From the NCBI GenBank assembly GCA_002343455.1, contig DDSR01000013.1, forward strand, positions 1 to 13,439: a DNA stretch of 13,439 nucleotides, read 5' to 3'. Position 1 is the first letter of the stretch, and each line of letters starts with the position of its first letter. The notes under the pieces are model-generated. The model was given only the letters and a program-made list of their open reading frames with translations, was not told the DNA's origin and did not search any database. Shown here in pieces: positions 1 through 7,011 of the stretch. The position numbers and the translations under genes are program-made. The stretch is from Deltaproteobacteria bacterium UBA2385. GTDB taxonomy: Bacteria > Myxococcota_A > UBA796 > UBA2385.

Positions 1-779
1 GCCTGCGCCGTCTGGTACTGCATGAACTTGCCCATGTCGCCGCCGACCATGCCCATGCCGATCTTCTGGTCGAGGATCTTCTGCAGCTCCTCGGGCAGGC
101 TGACGTTCTGCACCGTCACCTTCTCGAGGCCGAGGCCGAGCGCGCCGAACTCGGCCGCGGTGGCCTCCTGCAGCTGCCTGGCGAACTCGACCTGGTTGGC
201 CGCGAGGTCGAGGAACGGGATGCCGCTCTGCGCCACCGCGTCGCTGATGTGCTGCAGCATCAGCCCGCGCAGCTGGCCGTCGAGGTCGTCGACGGTGTAG
301 CGGTCGCGTGTGCCGCTGACCGCGGTGTGGAACTGCTTGGGGTCGGTGATGCGGTAGGCGTAGTTGCCGAAGGCGCGGATCCGGACCGGTCCGATCTCCT
401 TGTCGTGCATCATGATGGGGTTGGGGGTGCCCCACTTCTGATCGGCGAACTGCCGGGTGTTCACGAAGTAGATGTCGCCCTTGTAGGGGTAGTTCAGGGC
501 GTACTTGATCGTCTCGAAGAAGCCGGCGATCGCCTTGGTGCGCGTCGAGAGCTCGTAGCTGCCCGGGCCGAAGACCTCGGACATCTTGCCCTCGTTCACG
601 AAGACCGCTGCCTGCCCCTCGCGCACGACCAGCTTGCCGCCGTCCTGGATGGCCTGGTTGAAGACCGGAAAGCGGTAGACGATGGTGTCGCGGCTGTCGT
701 CCAGCCACTCGATCACGTCGAGGAACTGCGCCTTGGCTTGCTCGGTGGCCGTCTTCTTGATGCTGTCCCAGAGGCTCAT
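1..779 (-). CDS. SPFH/Band-7 domain protein, YdjI-like (C-terminus beyond window)
   Basis: The ATG is at 779-777, with a good Shine-Dalgarno (GAGGGAG, minus strand of 787-793) 7 nt upstream. The frame is open to the left edge, giving 259 residues with no stop. The start 'VIEWLDDSRDTIVYRFP', then 'VREGQAAVFVNEG', 'FGPGSYEL' and 'NPIMMHDKEIGPVRIRAFG', are the hallmarks of the YdjI-like SPFH family, often mis-annotated 'virion core protein'. The SPFH core covers roughly residues 20-240 and ends in 'VQNVSLPEELQKILDQKIGMGMVGGD'-type sequence. Relatives usually carry a C-terminal zinc ribbon, which would lie outside the window. SPFH proteins form membrane-associated oligomeric platforms; the role of this subfamily is poorly known and some are stress-linked. 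There is no signal peptide or clear N-terminal membrane segment. It lies 87 bp downstream of the degenerate MBL-like gene on the same strand, so co-transcription is possible. The family call is firm; the function is not. Confidence 0.9.
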   Translation of the reverse strand, partial: MSLWDSIKKTATEQAKAQFLDVIEWLDDSRDTIVYRFPVFNQAIQDGGKLVVREGQAAVFVNEGKMSEVFGPGSYELSTRTKAIAGFFETIKYALNYPYKGDIYFVNTRQFADQKWGTPNPIMMHDKEIGPVRIRAFGNYAYRITDPKQFHTAVSGTRDRYTVDDLDGQLRGLMLQHISDAVAQSGIPFLDLAANQVEFARQLQEATAAEFGALGLGLEKVTVQNVSLPEELQKILDQKIGMGMVGGDMGKFMQYQTAQ

Positions 780-821
780 CGTTCTGCTCCCTCGGAGGAG
801 GTGGGTTCGCGGGATGTTCGT

Positions 822-837
822 TGATCGCGGGCGATCA
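822..837. promoter_or_regulatory. Perfect inverted repeat between the MBL-like and SPFH genes
   Basis: TGATCGC-gg-GCGATCA: 7-bp arms with a 2-bp centre, in the 87-bp gap (780-866) upstream of the SPFH gene. The 2-bp centre suits a dimeric DNA-binding site better than a terminator hairpin, and no T-run follows on the minus strand. No convincing -35/-10 pair was seen around it. An operator role is inference. Confidence 0.35.
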
Positions 838-866
838 TTTCACCTTCGACACGAGACGACGCACCA

Positions 867-1658
867 TCAAGCCGCCTCGAAGCGGTAGCTGACCCCGGAG
901 GGCAGGACATAGGCATCCTGGCCCGAGGCGCAGAGGCGATCCGCGAGCGGCGTCAACAGCTCGACCGGCAGGCCAGCGGCCCGCCTGGCGTCGCCTACCA
1001 GGTCGACCAGCAGCAGGTGGTGGGCCTGGAAGGAGGCGGCGTGGTGGAAGACGGAGTCCTGCTGGCCGACGTCGCTCCCCAACAACAGCCACTCGGCGCC
1101 CCGCAGCTGGGGCAGGAGCGGCTCCAGCCAGCCGGCCGGGGTCGAGGTGCGGAGCGCCAGCCCCAGGTGGACGATCCGGCCGCCATCGGGGAGGGTCACC
1201 CGCGTGACCTGTGGGCTGAAGGCGGGGGGGCTGAAGGCGGGGGCCTTTCGGCGCTGGAGTGCCCGGCGCAGGGCGCCTCGGGGTCGGAGCAGGGCGCCGA
1301 ACAGGGCGGCGGGCGCGTCCTCCGTGCGCGGCCCGGGGGACTCCGGGCAGGCCCACTGCTGGATCTCCAGGCCGTCGGTGTCGGTGAGCTGGACCAGGGC
1401 TCGGTCGGTCGGCAGCCCCGCGGCACGCAGCCAGTCATGAGCCTGGACCGGCGCCACGACCCGAGGGCGCGCGCCACCGGCGATGGCTCGTTGGGTGGCC
1501 CCAACCTGTTCTGGTCGGGCCCCCGTCAGCACCACGATGTCGCCGCTGGAGGGTGGGGTCACGGGGTCGAAGAGCACCAAAGGCCCCCTTCGCTCCAGGC
1601 GCAAGCCCTGGCCCCCTTCGTGTACCAGGCGGAGGCGGTAGGGATAGGTGTCGTTCAC
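867..1658 (-). CDS. Degenerate metallo-beta-lactamase-fold-like protein lacking metal ligands
   Basis: 263 aa, GTG start at 1658-1656 preceded only by a G-rich stretch, so the ribosome site is weak. The N-terminus 'LVHEGGQGLRLERRGPLVLFDP' resembles the opening strands of UlaG-type MBL-fold hydrolases (hydrophobic strands ending in a 'DP'). The next segment, 'IVVLTGARPEQVGATQRAI' (residues 41-59), lines up without gaps with the family's metal motif T-H-x-H-x-D-H. All four ligands are replaced: Gly46, Arg48, Glu50, Gln51. Later 'AEWLLLGSDVG' (189-198) sits where MBL proteins have a strand ending in Gly-Asp. This suggests an MBL fold kept without metal hydrolase activity, perhaps a binding or regulatory protein. 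No signal peptide, so probably cytoplasmic. It is divergent from the protease gene, with 49 bp between starts (1659-1707) and no recognisable promoter there. The fold assignment rests on motif layout only and could be wrong. Confidence 0.7.
   Translation of the reverse strand: MNDTYPYRLRLVHEGGQGLRLERRGPLVLFDPVTPPSSGDIVVLTGARPEQVGATQRAIAGGARPRVVAPVQAHDWLRAAGLPTDRALVQLTDTDGLEIQQWACPESPGPRTEDAPAALFGALLRPRGALRRALQRRKAPAFSPPAFSPQVTRVTLPDGGRIVHLGLALRTSTPAGWLEPLLPQLRGAEWLLLGSDVGQQDSVFHHAASFQAHHLLLVDLVGDARRAAGLPVELLTPLADRLCASGQDAYVLPSGVSYRFEAA
1213..1242. repeat. 15-bp tandem duplication inside the MBL-like gene
   Basis: Two exact adjacent copies of GGGCTGAAGGCGGGG (1213-1227 and 1228-1242). On the minus strand they encode a repeated Pro-Ala-Phe-Ser-Pro unit around residues 140-149. 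The duplication keeps the frame and lies in a Pro/Arg-rich linker between the two halves of the protein. Confidence 0.8.
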
Positions 1659-1707
1659 CCCCCACGGCTATCCGAGTCGGAGCCCGCGCGGGGCCAGCCG
1701 GAGCCGG

Positions 1708-3459
1708 ATGTTTCCCCAGGCCCTCGTCTTGTTGCTCACGCTGCCGCGGCCCTCTGCTGCTTTGGACCCGGGCGGCGCAGGTATGGACCCGGGGAGCGTA
1801 GGGCTGGACCCTTGGGACCTCGTCCGCGTCGATCAGCCCGATCACCCCGACGCCCTGGTCAGCAGCTCCACCGGCAGCGTGCTGGCGGCGGCGCCGACCG
1901 ACCTGCCCTGGCGGGTCGAGGAGGTCCCCTGGCCCGACCTGCTCCTGGCCGAGGAGCTGGGAGAGCCCCCAGGAGGAGCCACCACCTCCGACCCCGCCTC
2001 GCAGGAGGGCGGCACCGCCTGGGAGGCCCTCGACGCGATGGGCATCCGCCCCTGGCACGAGGCCGGCATCGACGGCAACCGAGGCGGTGATCCCGTCCGG
2101 GTGGCGATCTTCGACACGCAGTGGGGGGGGCTGACGCTGGCGGGCACCGACGGCCCGCTGGCCGGCAATCCCCAGATCAGCAGCCACGACTGCCACATCC
2201 ACCGCTCCTGCGAGCCCGCCATCGACGACCTGCTCCCGGCCTTCTCCTGGGAGTCCGGAGGCCACGGCCTCGCCTGCGCCGAGGTGCTCCTGGCGGTCTC
2301 GCCCGGGGTGCGGCTCTACCTGGTGCGGGTCAGCACCCAGACGGCCCTGGAGAACGCCGTGGACTGGGCGAGCCGCGAAGGCATCGAGGTCGTCTCGATG
2401 TCGATGTCCTTCTTCAACAGCAGCTTCTACGACGGCACCGGCCCGATGGCCGAGATCATGGACCGCCTGCACGCCGGGGGCGCCCTGATGGTCACCAGCG
2501 CCGGCAACTACTCGACCCAGCACTGGTCCGGCGAGCTGCGCGACCTGGACGGAGACGGCATCCACGAGTTCTCGGACGAGCGCCGCACCTTGCCGGTCTA
2601 CCTGGGTGCCGGGACCTACCGCTTCATGCTCTCCTGGGATGACTTCGGCCGCTGCGGACGCACCGATCTGGACACCTATGTCTACGCCGCCGACGGCCGC
2701 GTGGTCGGCCGCAGCGAGCGGCGCCAGGTCGAGGGCGAGGGCTGCGAGCCGGTCGAGCGGGTGCGGGTCAGCGCCGAGGTCGAGGGCTGGTACTACCTGG
2801 AGGTGCGCCGGGCGGCGGGCGCCGACGATGTACGGCTGGACGTCCTGGCCCGCGGCGGGCAGGTCTGGGAGGGGAGGCCCGCAGGCTCCGTGACCGACCC
2901 CGGCACCCACCCGGCGGTCCTGACGGTGGGGGCCGTGCGGGCCGACGGCTACCTGGACAACGACGCCGAGAGCTTCAGCAGCCAGGGGCCGACCCTGGGC
3001 GGGCTGGACAAGCCGGACCTGGCGGGCCCCAACGGCCTCAGCACCAGCGTCTACGGGCCGACCGGCTTCTACGGGACCAGCGCCTCGACCCCGGCGGTCG
3101 TCGGCGCCATCGCCTTGCTGATGGACCAGGACCCGGGCATCGACGCCTTCGAGGCGGCCCGTCGCCTCCGCGGCCAGACCCTCTCGGACGGCCGGTCCAC
3201 CTGGGCCCAGGCCGACCCCGCGCTGGGCGCGGGCAAGGTCCGCCTGGCCCCGCTGGACCCCGGCTCGCGCTGCGCGGGAGGCGCCCTCCTGGCGCCAGGC
3301 ATCTTGCTGTGGCTCGGCCTTCGGCCCCGGAGTCACGGCCTGTGGCCCCGGAGTCACGGCCTGTGGCCCCGGAGTCACGGCCTGTGGCCCCGGCGGCGCC
3401 TCCGCCAAGCTGGTAAGCTCCCCCTCGTCCGAACACGACCGTCCCCTACGGATGCCTAG
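1708..3459 (+). CDS. Secreted subtilisin-like serine protease (S8) with MYXO-CTERM-like tail
   Basis: 583 aa from ATG 1708 (GGAG 4-5 nt upstream). An upstream ATG at 1648 is less likely because the 1708 start opens directly into a signal peptide, 'MFPQALVLLLTLPRPSAA'. The S8 triad is complete: Asp136 (AIFDTQWG), His186 (GGHGLACAEV) and Ser458 (YGTSASTPAVVGA), with oxyanion Asn267 (TSAGNYS). Between Asn267 and Ser458 lies an insert of about 110 residues (275-385) with a DxDGDG element and a PPC-like beta-sandwich, as in other secreted subtilases. The C-terminus has Cys522, a short hydrophobic helix (about 525-538), then basic residues. This resembles the Myxococcota MYXO-CTERM sorting signal, but the tail continues through three copies of a 7-residue repeat. 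Probably exported and perhaps anchored at the outer surface. It is the first gene of a close-packed block; the next gene starts 17 bp downstream. Protease call firm, anchoring tentative. Confidence 0.92.
   Translation: MFPQALVLLLTLPRPSAALDPGGAGMDPGSVGLDPWDLVRVDQPDHPDALVSSSTGSVLAAAPTDLPWRVEEVPWPDLLLAEELGEPPGGATTSDPASQEGGTAWEALDAMGIRPWHEAGIDGNRGGDPVRVAIFDTQWGGLTLAGTDGPLAGNPQISSHDCHIHRSCEPAIDDLLPAFSWESGGHGLACAEVLLAVSPGVRLYLVRVSTQTALENAVDWASREGIEVVSMSMSFFNSSFYDGTGPMAEIMDRLHAGGALMVTSAGNYSTQHWSGELRDLDGDGIHEFSDERRTLPVYLGAGTYRFMLSWDDFGRCGRTDLDTYVYAADGRVVGRSERRQVEGEGCEPVERVRVSAEVEGWYYLEVRRAAGADDVRLDVLARGGQVWEGRPAGSVTDPGTHPAVLTVGAVRADGYLDNDAESFSSQGPTLGGLDKPDLAGPNGLSTSVYGPTGFYGTSASTPAVVGAIALLMDQDPGIDAFEAARRLRGQTLSDGRSTWAQADPALGAGKVRLAPLDPGSRCAGGALLAPGILLWLGLRPRSHGLWPRSHGLWPRSHGLWPRRRLRQAGKLPLVRTRPSPTDA
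1763..1811 (+). repeat. Degenerate 21-bp-period repeat at mature N-terminus of the protease
   Basis: Copies begin TGGACCC at 1763, 1784 and 1805, exactly 21 bp apart. They encode LDPGGAG / MDPGSVG / LDPW directly after the predicted signal peptide. The copies have diverged. The period matches that of the repeat at the other end of the same gene, although the sequences differ. Confidence 0.55.
3323..3393 (+). repeat. 21-bp tandem repeat, three full copies plus 8 bp, at 3' end of the protease gene
   Basis: Exact 21-bp units at 3323-3343, 3344-3364 and 3365-3385, followed by the first 8 bp of a fourth (3386-3393). Each begins GGCCCCGGAGTCACGG and encodes a 7-residue WPRSHGL unit (first copy LRPRSHGL). 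The array follows the C-terminal hydrophobic helix and lies 83 bp upstream of the next gene's start. It is in frame and therefore length-variable without breaking the protein. With no spacers between copies it is not a CRISPR array. Confidence 0.92.
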
Positions 3460-3476
3460 CCCCGGAAGCCCCGACC

Positions 3477-5804
3477 GTGTCCACCTCCCCTGCCCTCCTC
3501 CTCCTCCTCGCCTGCACCGGCGGCGACACCGACCCCAGCTCCTCGCTCGAGGCGATCGAGGCGGACGAGGCTGTGCGCGTGGCCCTCGCCGACGCGGCAG
3601 GCGTGGGCGTGATCGAGGTGCCGGTCCGGCTGGTCAACCGCTACGGCGCCAGCGTCCCCGGCGGCAGCGTCGACCTCGCGCTGGACACGCTCGGCTTCAG
3701 CCTCCAGGCCAGCACCATCACCCTGGACGCCGAGGGCTTCGGCCTCGCCCGGGTGGTGGCTCCCCAGCCGGGCGCCTTCCAGATCACCGCGGTCGGCTCA
3801 TCGGACGACGCCGAGACGGGGGCCCGGGCCACCGGGATCGCCCTGGGCGCCGACGCCCCCACCTTGATGCTGGACCGTGTGCTCCCGCGGCCGCCCTCCC
3901 TCTCCGAAGCGCGGGCCATGGCCCGAGGGACCCGCGGGCTCGCCCTGGTCGACGATCGCAGCGTCTGGTGGCTGCCCTCCGCCCCCGGCGCGGTCGGCTG
4001 GCAGGTCTTCGAGGCCGACTTCGAGATCCTCGGCACCCGCGCCGTCGAGGTCGACGCCGACGGCGTACGCGACCTGGTCGTCTGGGGCGAGCAGGCGGTG
4101 ATCGTCCTGCGCGGCCGCCCCGCCGGGGGCTACGCCTGGGGGGCCGGCTGGACCAGCCCCGACATGCAGGTCGTCGGGGTCAGCGTCGACGACCTCAGCG
4201 GCGACCAGCTCGCCGACATCGTCGTCGGCCAGACCGACGACGAGGCCGCCCGCATCGAGATGCTGTTGGGGGACGGGGTCTGGGGCTTCCAGGCCGTCGC
4301 CCCGCTCGAGCTGACCTCGCCGATCATGGACCTGGTCGCCTCGGACGAGGACCTGGACGGCCGGCCCGACGTCACGGTGATCGACGCCCAGAGCGGCTGG
4401 CTGCGCCGGTACACCCGCACCGACGGCCGCTGGACCGGCAACGCCCCCTCGCTGCTCGACAGCTTCGCCTTCCCCCTGGGCAGCCGCCTGCTCTCCCCCG
4501 CCGACCTCAACGGCGACGGTATCCGCGACGTGATCGGCATCTCGGGGCCGTCCAGCGGCGTTCAGAAGGCCGTCTTCTACATCCTGTCCGAGGACAACAA
4601 GTACGAGCAAGCCTACGCCGAGATCCAGGCCGACGTCAGCGATGTCGACGGCGACGGGGCGGCGGACCTGCTGCTGATGGAGAGCGGGCTCCTGCACCGG
4701 GTCCGCTACGACCCCGTGGTCGGGGGCTTCGTCATCGAGAACCTCTCCGGGCTGGCCGACACCGGGCCGATCGCCTCGGGAGACATCGACGGGGACGGCA
4801 CCGCCGACGTGGCCGTGCTGGAAGACGGCATCATCCTGCACATCGGCGATCTGGACGAGGCGGGGGCCTGGAGCATCGGCCGGCCCAGCCTGCTCGAGCT
4901 GGCGACCGGACTGGACGGGCACTACCTGCTTCAGGATCTCAACGGGGACGGCCTGCCCGACCTGGTCGGGGTGATCAGCCAGGACGGCGGGCAGGCGCTG
5001 CGGGTCTGGCTGGCCGGCTGGAGCTCCGCGGACGGGCCGGTCTACACCGCGACCGCCACCCTGGCCCTCAACGCCAGCGGGAGCGTCCACGCCCTGACCA
5101 GCTGCGGGTCCGACTTCTACGTCCTCAGCGACAACGCCGCGGCGGGGCTGGCGCAGCCGGACAAGGCCTTCCGCATCCGCCTCGCCACCGACGGCAGCTA
5201 TGCCCCGGTGGTGCAGAACTCCGGCAGCGTGACCGGGACCCTGCTGGCCTGCGGCTATCCCCAGACCACCACCGAGAAGCGCTTCGTCGTCGCCACCACC
5301 TCGGGGGCGGCCACGATCTACGCCTACGAGCTCAGCGTGATGGGCGAGCAGCAGCTGGGCGAGACCCAGGCCATCGCCCTCGCGGACACGGACGGCGACG
5401 GGCTCGACGAGCTCCACTCCTGCGCCGCCACCGACTGCGAGCTGATCGGCGCGGACCTCGACGCCGACGGGATCGACGAGCTGGTCCAGGGGGGCCCGCA
5501 GGTCCTGGTCGAGGGCTGGAACAGCAGCTACGACCTGGGGCTCTCCGGCTCGATCTCGGTGGGGGACCTCGACGGCGACGGCCTGTTCGACGTGCTGGCG
5601 GTCAACCGCACCACCGGTCGCATCTCGGCCGTCCCGACCCTGACCGGGGCGATGGGGCCGGCCTCGGGCTGGTACACCTCCGAGGCCATCGACGGCCCCG
5701 TCCTGGTGACCGACTACGACCGCGACGGCCGCCAGGAGCTGGTCTTCCGCCGAGGCAACCAGCTCGTCGGCACGCTGCGGACGGTCCTGCCCGCGGATCA
5801 ATGA
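3477..5804 (+). CDS. Large FG-GAP/VCBS beta-propeller lipoprotein
   Basis: 775 aa. The GTG start at 3477 is the only ATG, GTG or TTG between the upstream in-frame stop (TAA 3414-3416) and the lipobox; GGAAG lies 8 nt upstream. The signal is very short, 'MSTSPALLLLLAC', with the lipid-bearing Cys at 13 and no basic residue in front. Residues about 35-125 look like an Ig-like (invasin Big-1 type) domain. From residue 150 onward there are about eleven calcium-binding FG-GAP/VCBS motifs of the D-x-[DN]-x-D-G type, for example DLNGDGIRDV (343), DVDGDGAADL (389), DIDGDGTADV (436), DLNGDGLPDL (487), DTDGDGLDEL (637) and DLDGDGLFDV (697). They imply one or two integrin-like beta-propellers stabilised by calcium. 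Ligand and role are unknown; adhesion or scaffolding is the usual guess. Its stop overlaps the start of the multiheme cytochrome gene by 4 nt, so the two are probably translated together. Confidence 0.93.
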   Translation: MSTSPALLLLLACTGGDTDPSSSLEAIEADEAVRVALADAAGVGVIEVPVRLVNRYGASVPGGSVDLALDTLGFSLQASTITLDAEGFGLARVVAPQPGAFQITAVGSSDDAETGARATGIALGADAPTLMLDRVLPRPPSLSEARAMARGTRGLALVDDRSVWWLPSAPGAVGWQVFEADFEILGTRAVEVDADGVRDLVVWGEQAVIVLRGRPAGGYAWGAGWTSPDMQVVGVSVDDLSGDQLADIVVGQTDDEAARIEMLLGDGVWGFQAVAPLELTSPIMDLVASDEDLDGRPDVTVIDAQSGWLRRYTRTDGRWTGNAPSLLDSFAFPLGSRLLSPADLNGDGIRDVIGISGPSSGVQKAVFYILSEDNKYEQAYAEIQADVSDVDGDGAADLLLMESGLLHRVRYDPVVGGFVIENLSGLADTGPIASGDIDGDGTADVAVLEDGIILHIGDLDEAGAWSIGRPSLLELATGLDGHYLLQDLNGDGLPDLVGVISQDGGQALRVWLAGWSSADGPVYTATATLALNASGSVHALTSCGSDFYVLSDNAAAGLAQPDKAFRIRLATDGSYAPVVQNSGSVTGTLLACGYPQTTTEKRFVVATTSGAATIYAYELSVMGEQQLGETQAIALADTDGDGLDELHSCAATDCELIGADLDADGIDELVQGGPQVLVEGWNSSYDLGLSGSISVGDLDGDGLFDVLAVNRTTGRISAVPTLTGAMGPASGWYTSEAIDGPVLVTDYDRDGRQELVFRRGNQLVGTLRTVLPADQ

Positions 5805-7009
5805 GAGCCCTGCCGGCCGCCCTGATCCTGGCCGGAGCGGTGGTCGCCTCGGCCCAACCTCGCCGGCTGGTGGAGGCCTCCACCCCCTCCTTCGAGGAGC
5901 CCTGGTGGAGGCCTCGCGTGCCTCCCCATGAGCCCATCCCAGGCACGACCGGCAGCACCGCCGAGGCGTGCGGGTCCTGCCATGTCGAGATCGCCGCCGA
6001 GTGGCGCGCCTCGATCCACGCCGCCGCCTGGACCGACGCCCAGTTCCAACGGGAGCTCTCCAAGGACCCCGACGTGGCCTGGCTGTGCATCAACTGCCAC
6101 ACCCCGGCCACCGATCAGCAGGCCGAGCGGATCGAGCCCGTCCTCGGCGAGAGCCCGCGGCAGGCGCGGAGGAGCCCGAACCCGGACTTCGACGAGGCCT
6201 GGCAGCAGGAGGGCATCACCTGCCTGAGCTGCCACTGGAGCGAGGGCGGCATCGCCGGCCCCGGTCGCTCCAGCGGGGCCCCGCACGCCGTGACCCCCAG
6301 CGAGGCGTTCTCCAGCGGCGAGATCTGCCTGAGCTGCCACCAGGCCGACGCCCGCATCGAGGACAGCCTCGTCTGTCACTTCACCACCGGCCAGGAGTGG
6401 GAGGAGGCGGGGCGCCCGGCGACCTGCCCCGAGTGCCATATGCCCGAGGTCCTCCGCGCCGTCGCCACCGGCTCCCCTCCTCGACTCAGCCGGCGCCACA
6501 CCTGGCCGGGCAGCGGCATCCCCAAGTCGAGCCCAGCCCCCGAGGGCTTCGACGAGGCCATGGAGGGCTGGATCCCCGGCGCCGCGATCCGGATCGAGGC
6601 CGCCGCGCCGGTCGCCGCTGGCGAGCGCGCCATGGCCCGGGTGGTGCTGGCCCACCAGCGCGCCGGTCACCGCGTGCCCAGCGGCGACCCCGAGCGCTAC
6701 CTGCTGGTCGAGGTCGAGGTCCGGACCGAGACGGCCAGCATCGCCGGAGGCCGGATGAGGATCGGCCAGCGCTGGATCTGGTGGCCGGTGGCGAAGAAGC
6801 TGGACGACGACCGCCTGCGTCCGGGAGAGGAGCGGACGCTGGAGATCCCCTTCCAGATGCCCGCCGAGGGGGCCACCGTCCACGCCCGCCTGCTGCACTA
6901 CCGGATCAGCCCGGAGAACGCCGCATGGCACGGCCTGGAGGGATATCCGACCCACCGCCTGGTGCAGGAGGCGACACAGCACCTGGGCTCCACCTCTCTC
7001 CCGGACTGA
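5801..7009 (+). CDS. Pentaheme c554-like cytochrome c with C-terminal beta domain
   Basis: 402 aa, ATG overlapping the previous TGA (ATGA at 5801-5804). Signal peptide 'MRALPAALILAGAVVASAQ' with an AxA-type cleavage site, so periplasmic or exported. Five CxxCH haem sites: C57GSCH, C96INCH, C141LSCH, C176LSCH and C209PECH. A sixth site at 189-193 reads SLVCH, with the first Cys replaced by Ser. 'EWRASIHAAAW' after the first haem matches the distal-His region of cytochrome c554-type proteins. Residues about 260-370 form a beta-rich C-terminal domain with 'HQRAGHRVPSGDPER', an element I associate with multiheme cytochromes of this broad group. Expected role: electron transfer outside the inner membrane. 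The partner and substrate cannot be told from the window, and no quinol oxidase, porin or reductase gene lies nearby. Coupling to a calcium-propeller lipoprotein suggests a surface or outer-membrane setting. Confidence 0.92.
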   Translation: MRALPAALILAGAVVASAQPRRLVEASTPSFEEPWWRPRVPPHEPIPGTTGSTAEACGSCHVEIAAEWRASIHAAAWTDAQFQRELSKDPDVAWLCINCHTPATDQQAERIEPVLGESPRQARRSPNPDFDEAWQQEGITCLSCHWSEGGIAGPGRSSGAPHAVTPSEAFSSGEICLSCHQADARIEDSLVCHFTTGQEWEEAGRPATCPECHMPEVLRAVATGSPPRLSRRHTWPGSGIPKSSPAPEGFDEAMEGWIPGAAIRIEAAAPVAAGERAMARVVLAHQRAGHRVPSGDPERYLLVEVEVRTETASIAGGRMRIGQRWIWWPVAKKLDDDRLRPGEERTLEIPFQMPAEGATVHARLLHYRISPENAAWHGLEGYPTHRLVQEATQHLGSTSLPD

Positions 7010-7011
7010 TC

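Noticed and set aside
1213..1242. Frameshift or disabling mutation in the MBL-like gene
   Set aside because: The 15-bp duplication keeps the frame and the gene is open from start to stop, so it does not look like a pseudogene.
1659..1707. Divergent promoters between the MBL-like and protease genes
   Set aside because: The 49-bp gap is almost pure GC-rich sequence with no -35/-10 pair I could support on either strand; promoters may lie inside the opposing gene.
3323..3393. CRISPR array
   Set aside because: The 21-bp units are directly adjacent with no unique spacers, are in frame inside a coding region, and no cas gene is nearby.
1435..3408. Minus-strand open frame of 657 codons across the protease gene
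   Set aside because: It is antisense to a protease with a complete catalytic triad. The translation is low-complexity Gly/Ala/Val/Pro without motifs, a typical mirror of high-GC coding DNA.
3452..5800. Upstream in-frame extension of the cytochrome gene (possible 1185-aa fusion)
   Set aside because: The added part is an Arg/Pro-rich out-of-frame reading of the lipoprotein gene. The ATG at 5801 opens directly into a signal peptide.
3798..5801. Minus-strand open frame of 667 codons across the FG-GAP lipoprotein gene
   Set aside because: Antisense shadow. The plus-strand frame has a lipobox and about eleven calcium motifs, whereas this one has only repetitive Val/Asp/Gly sequence.
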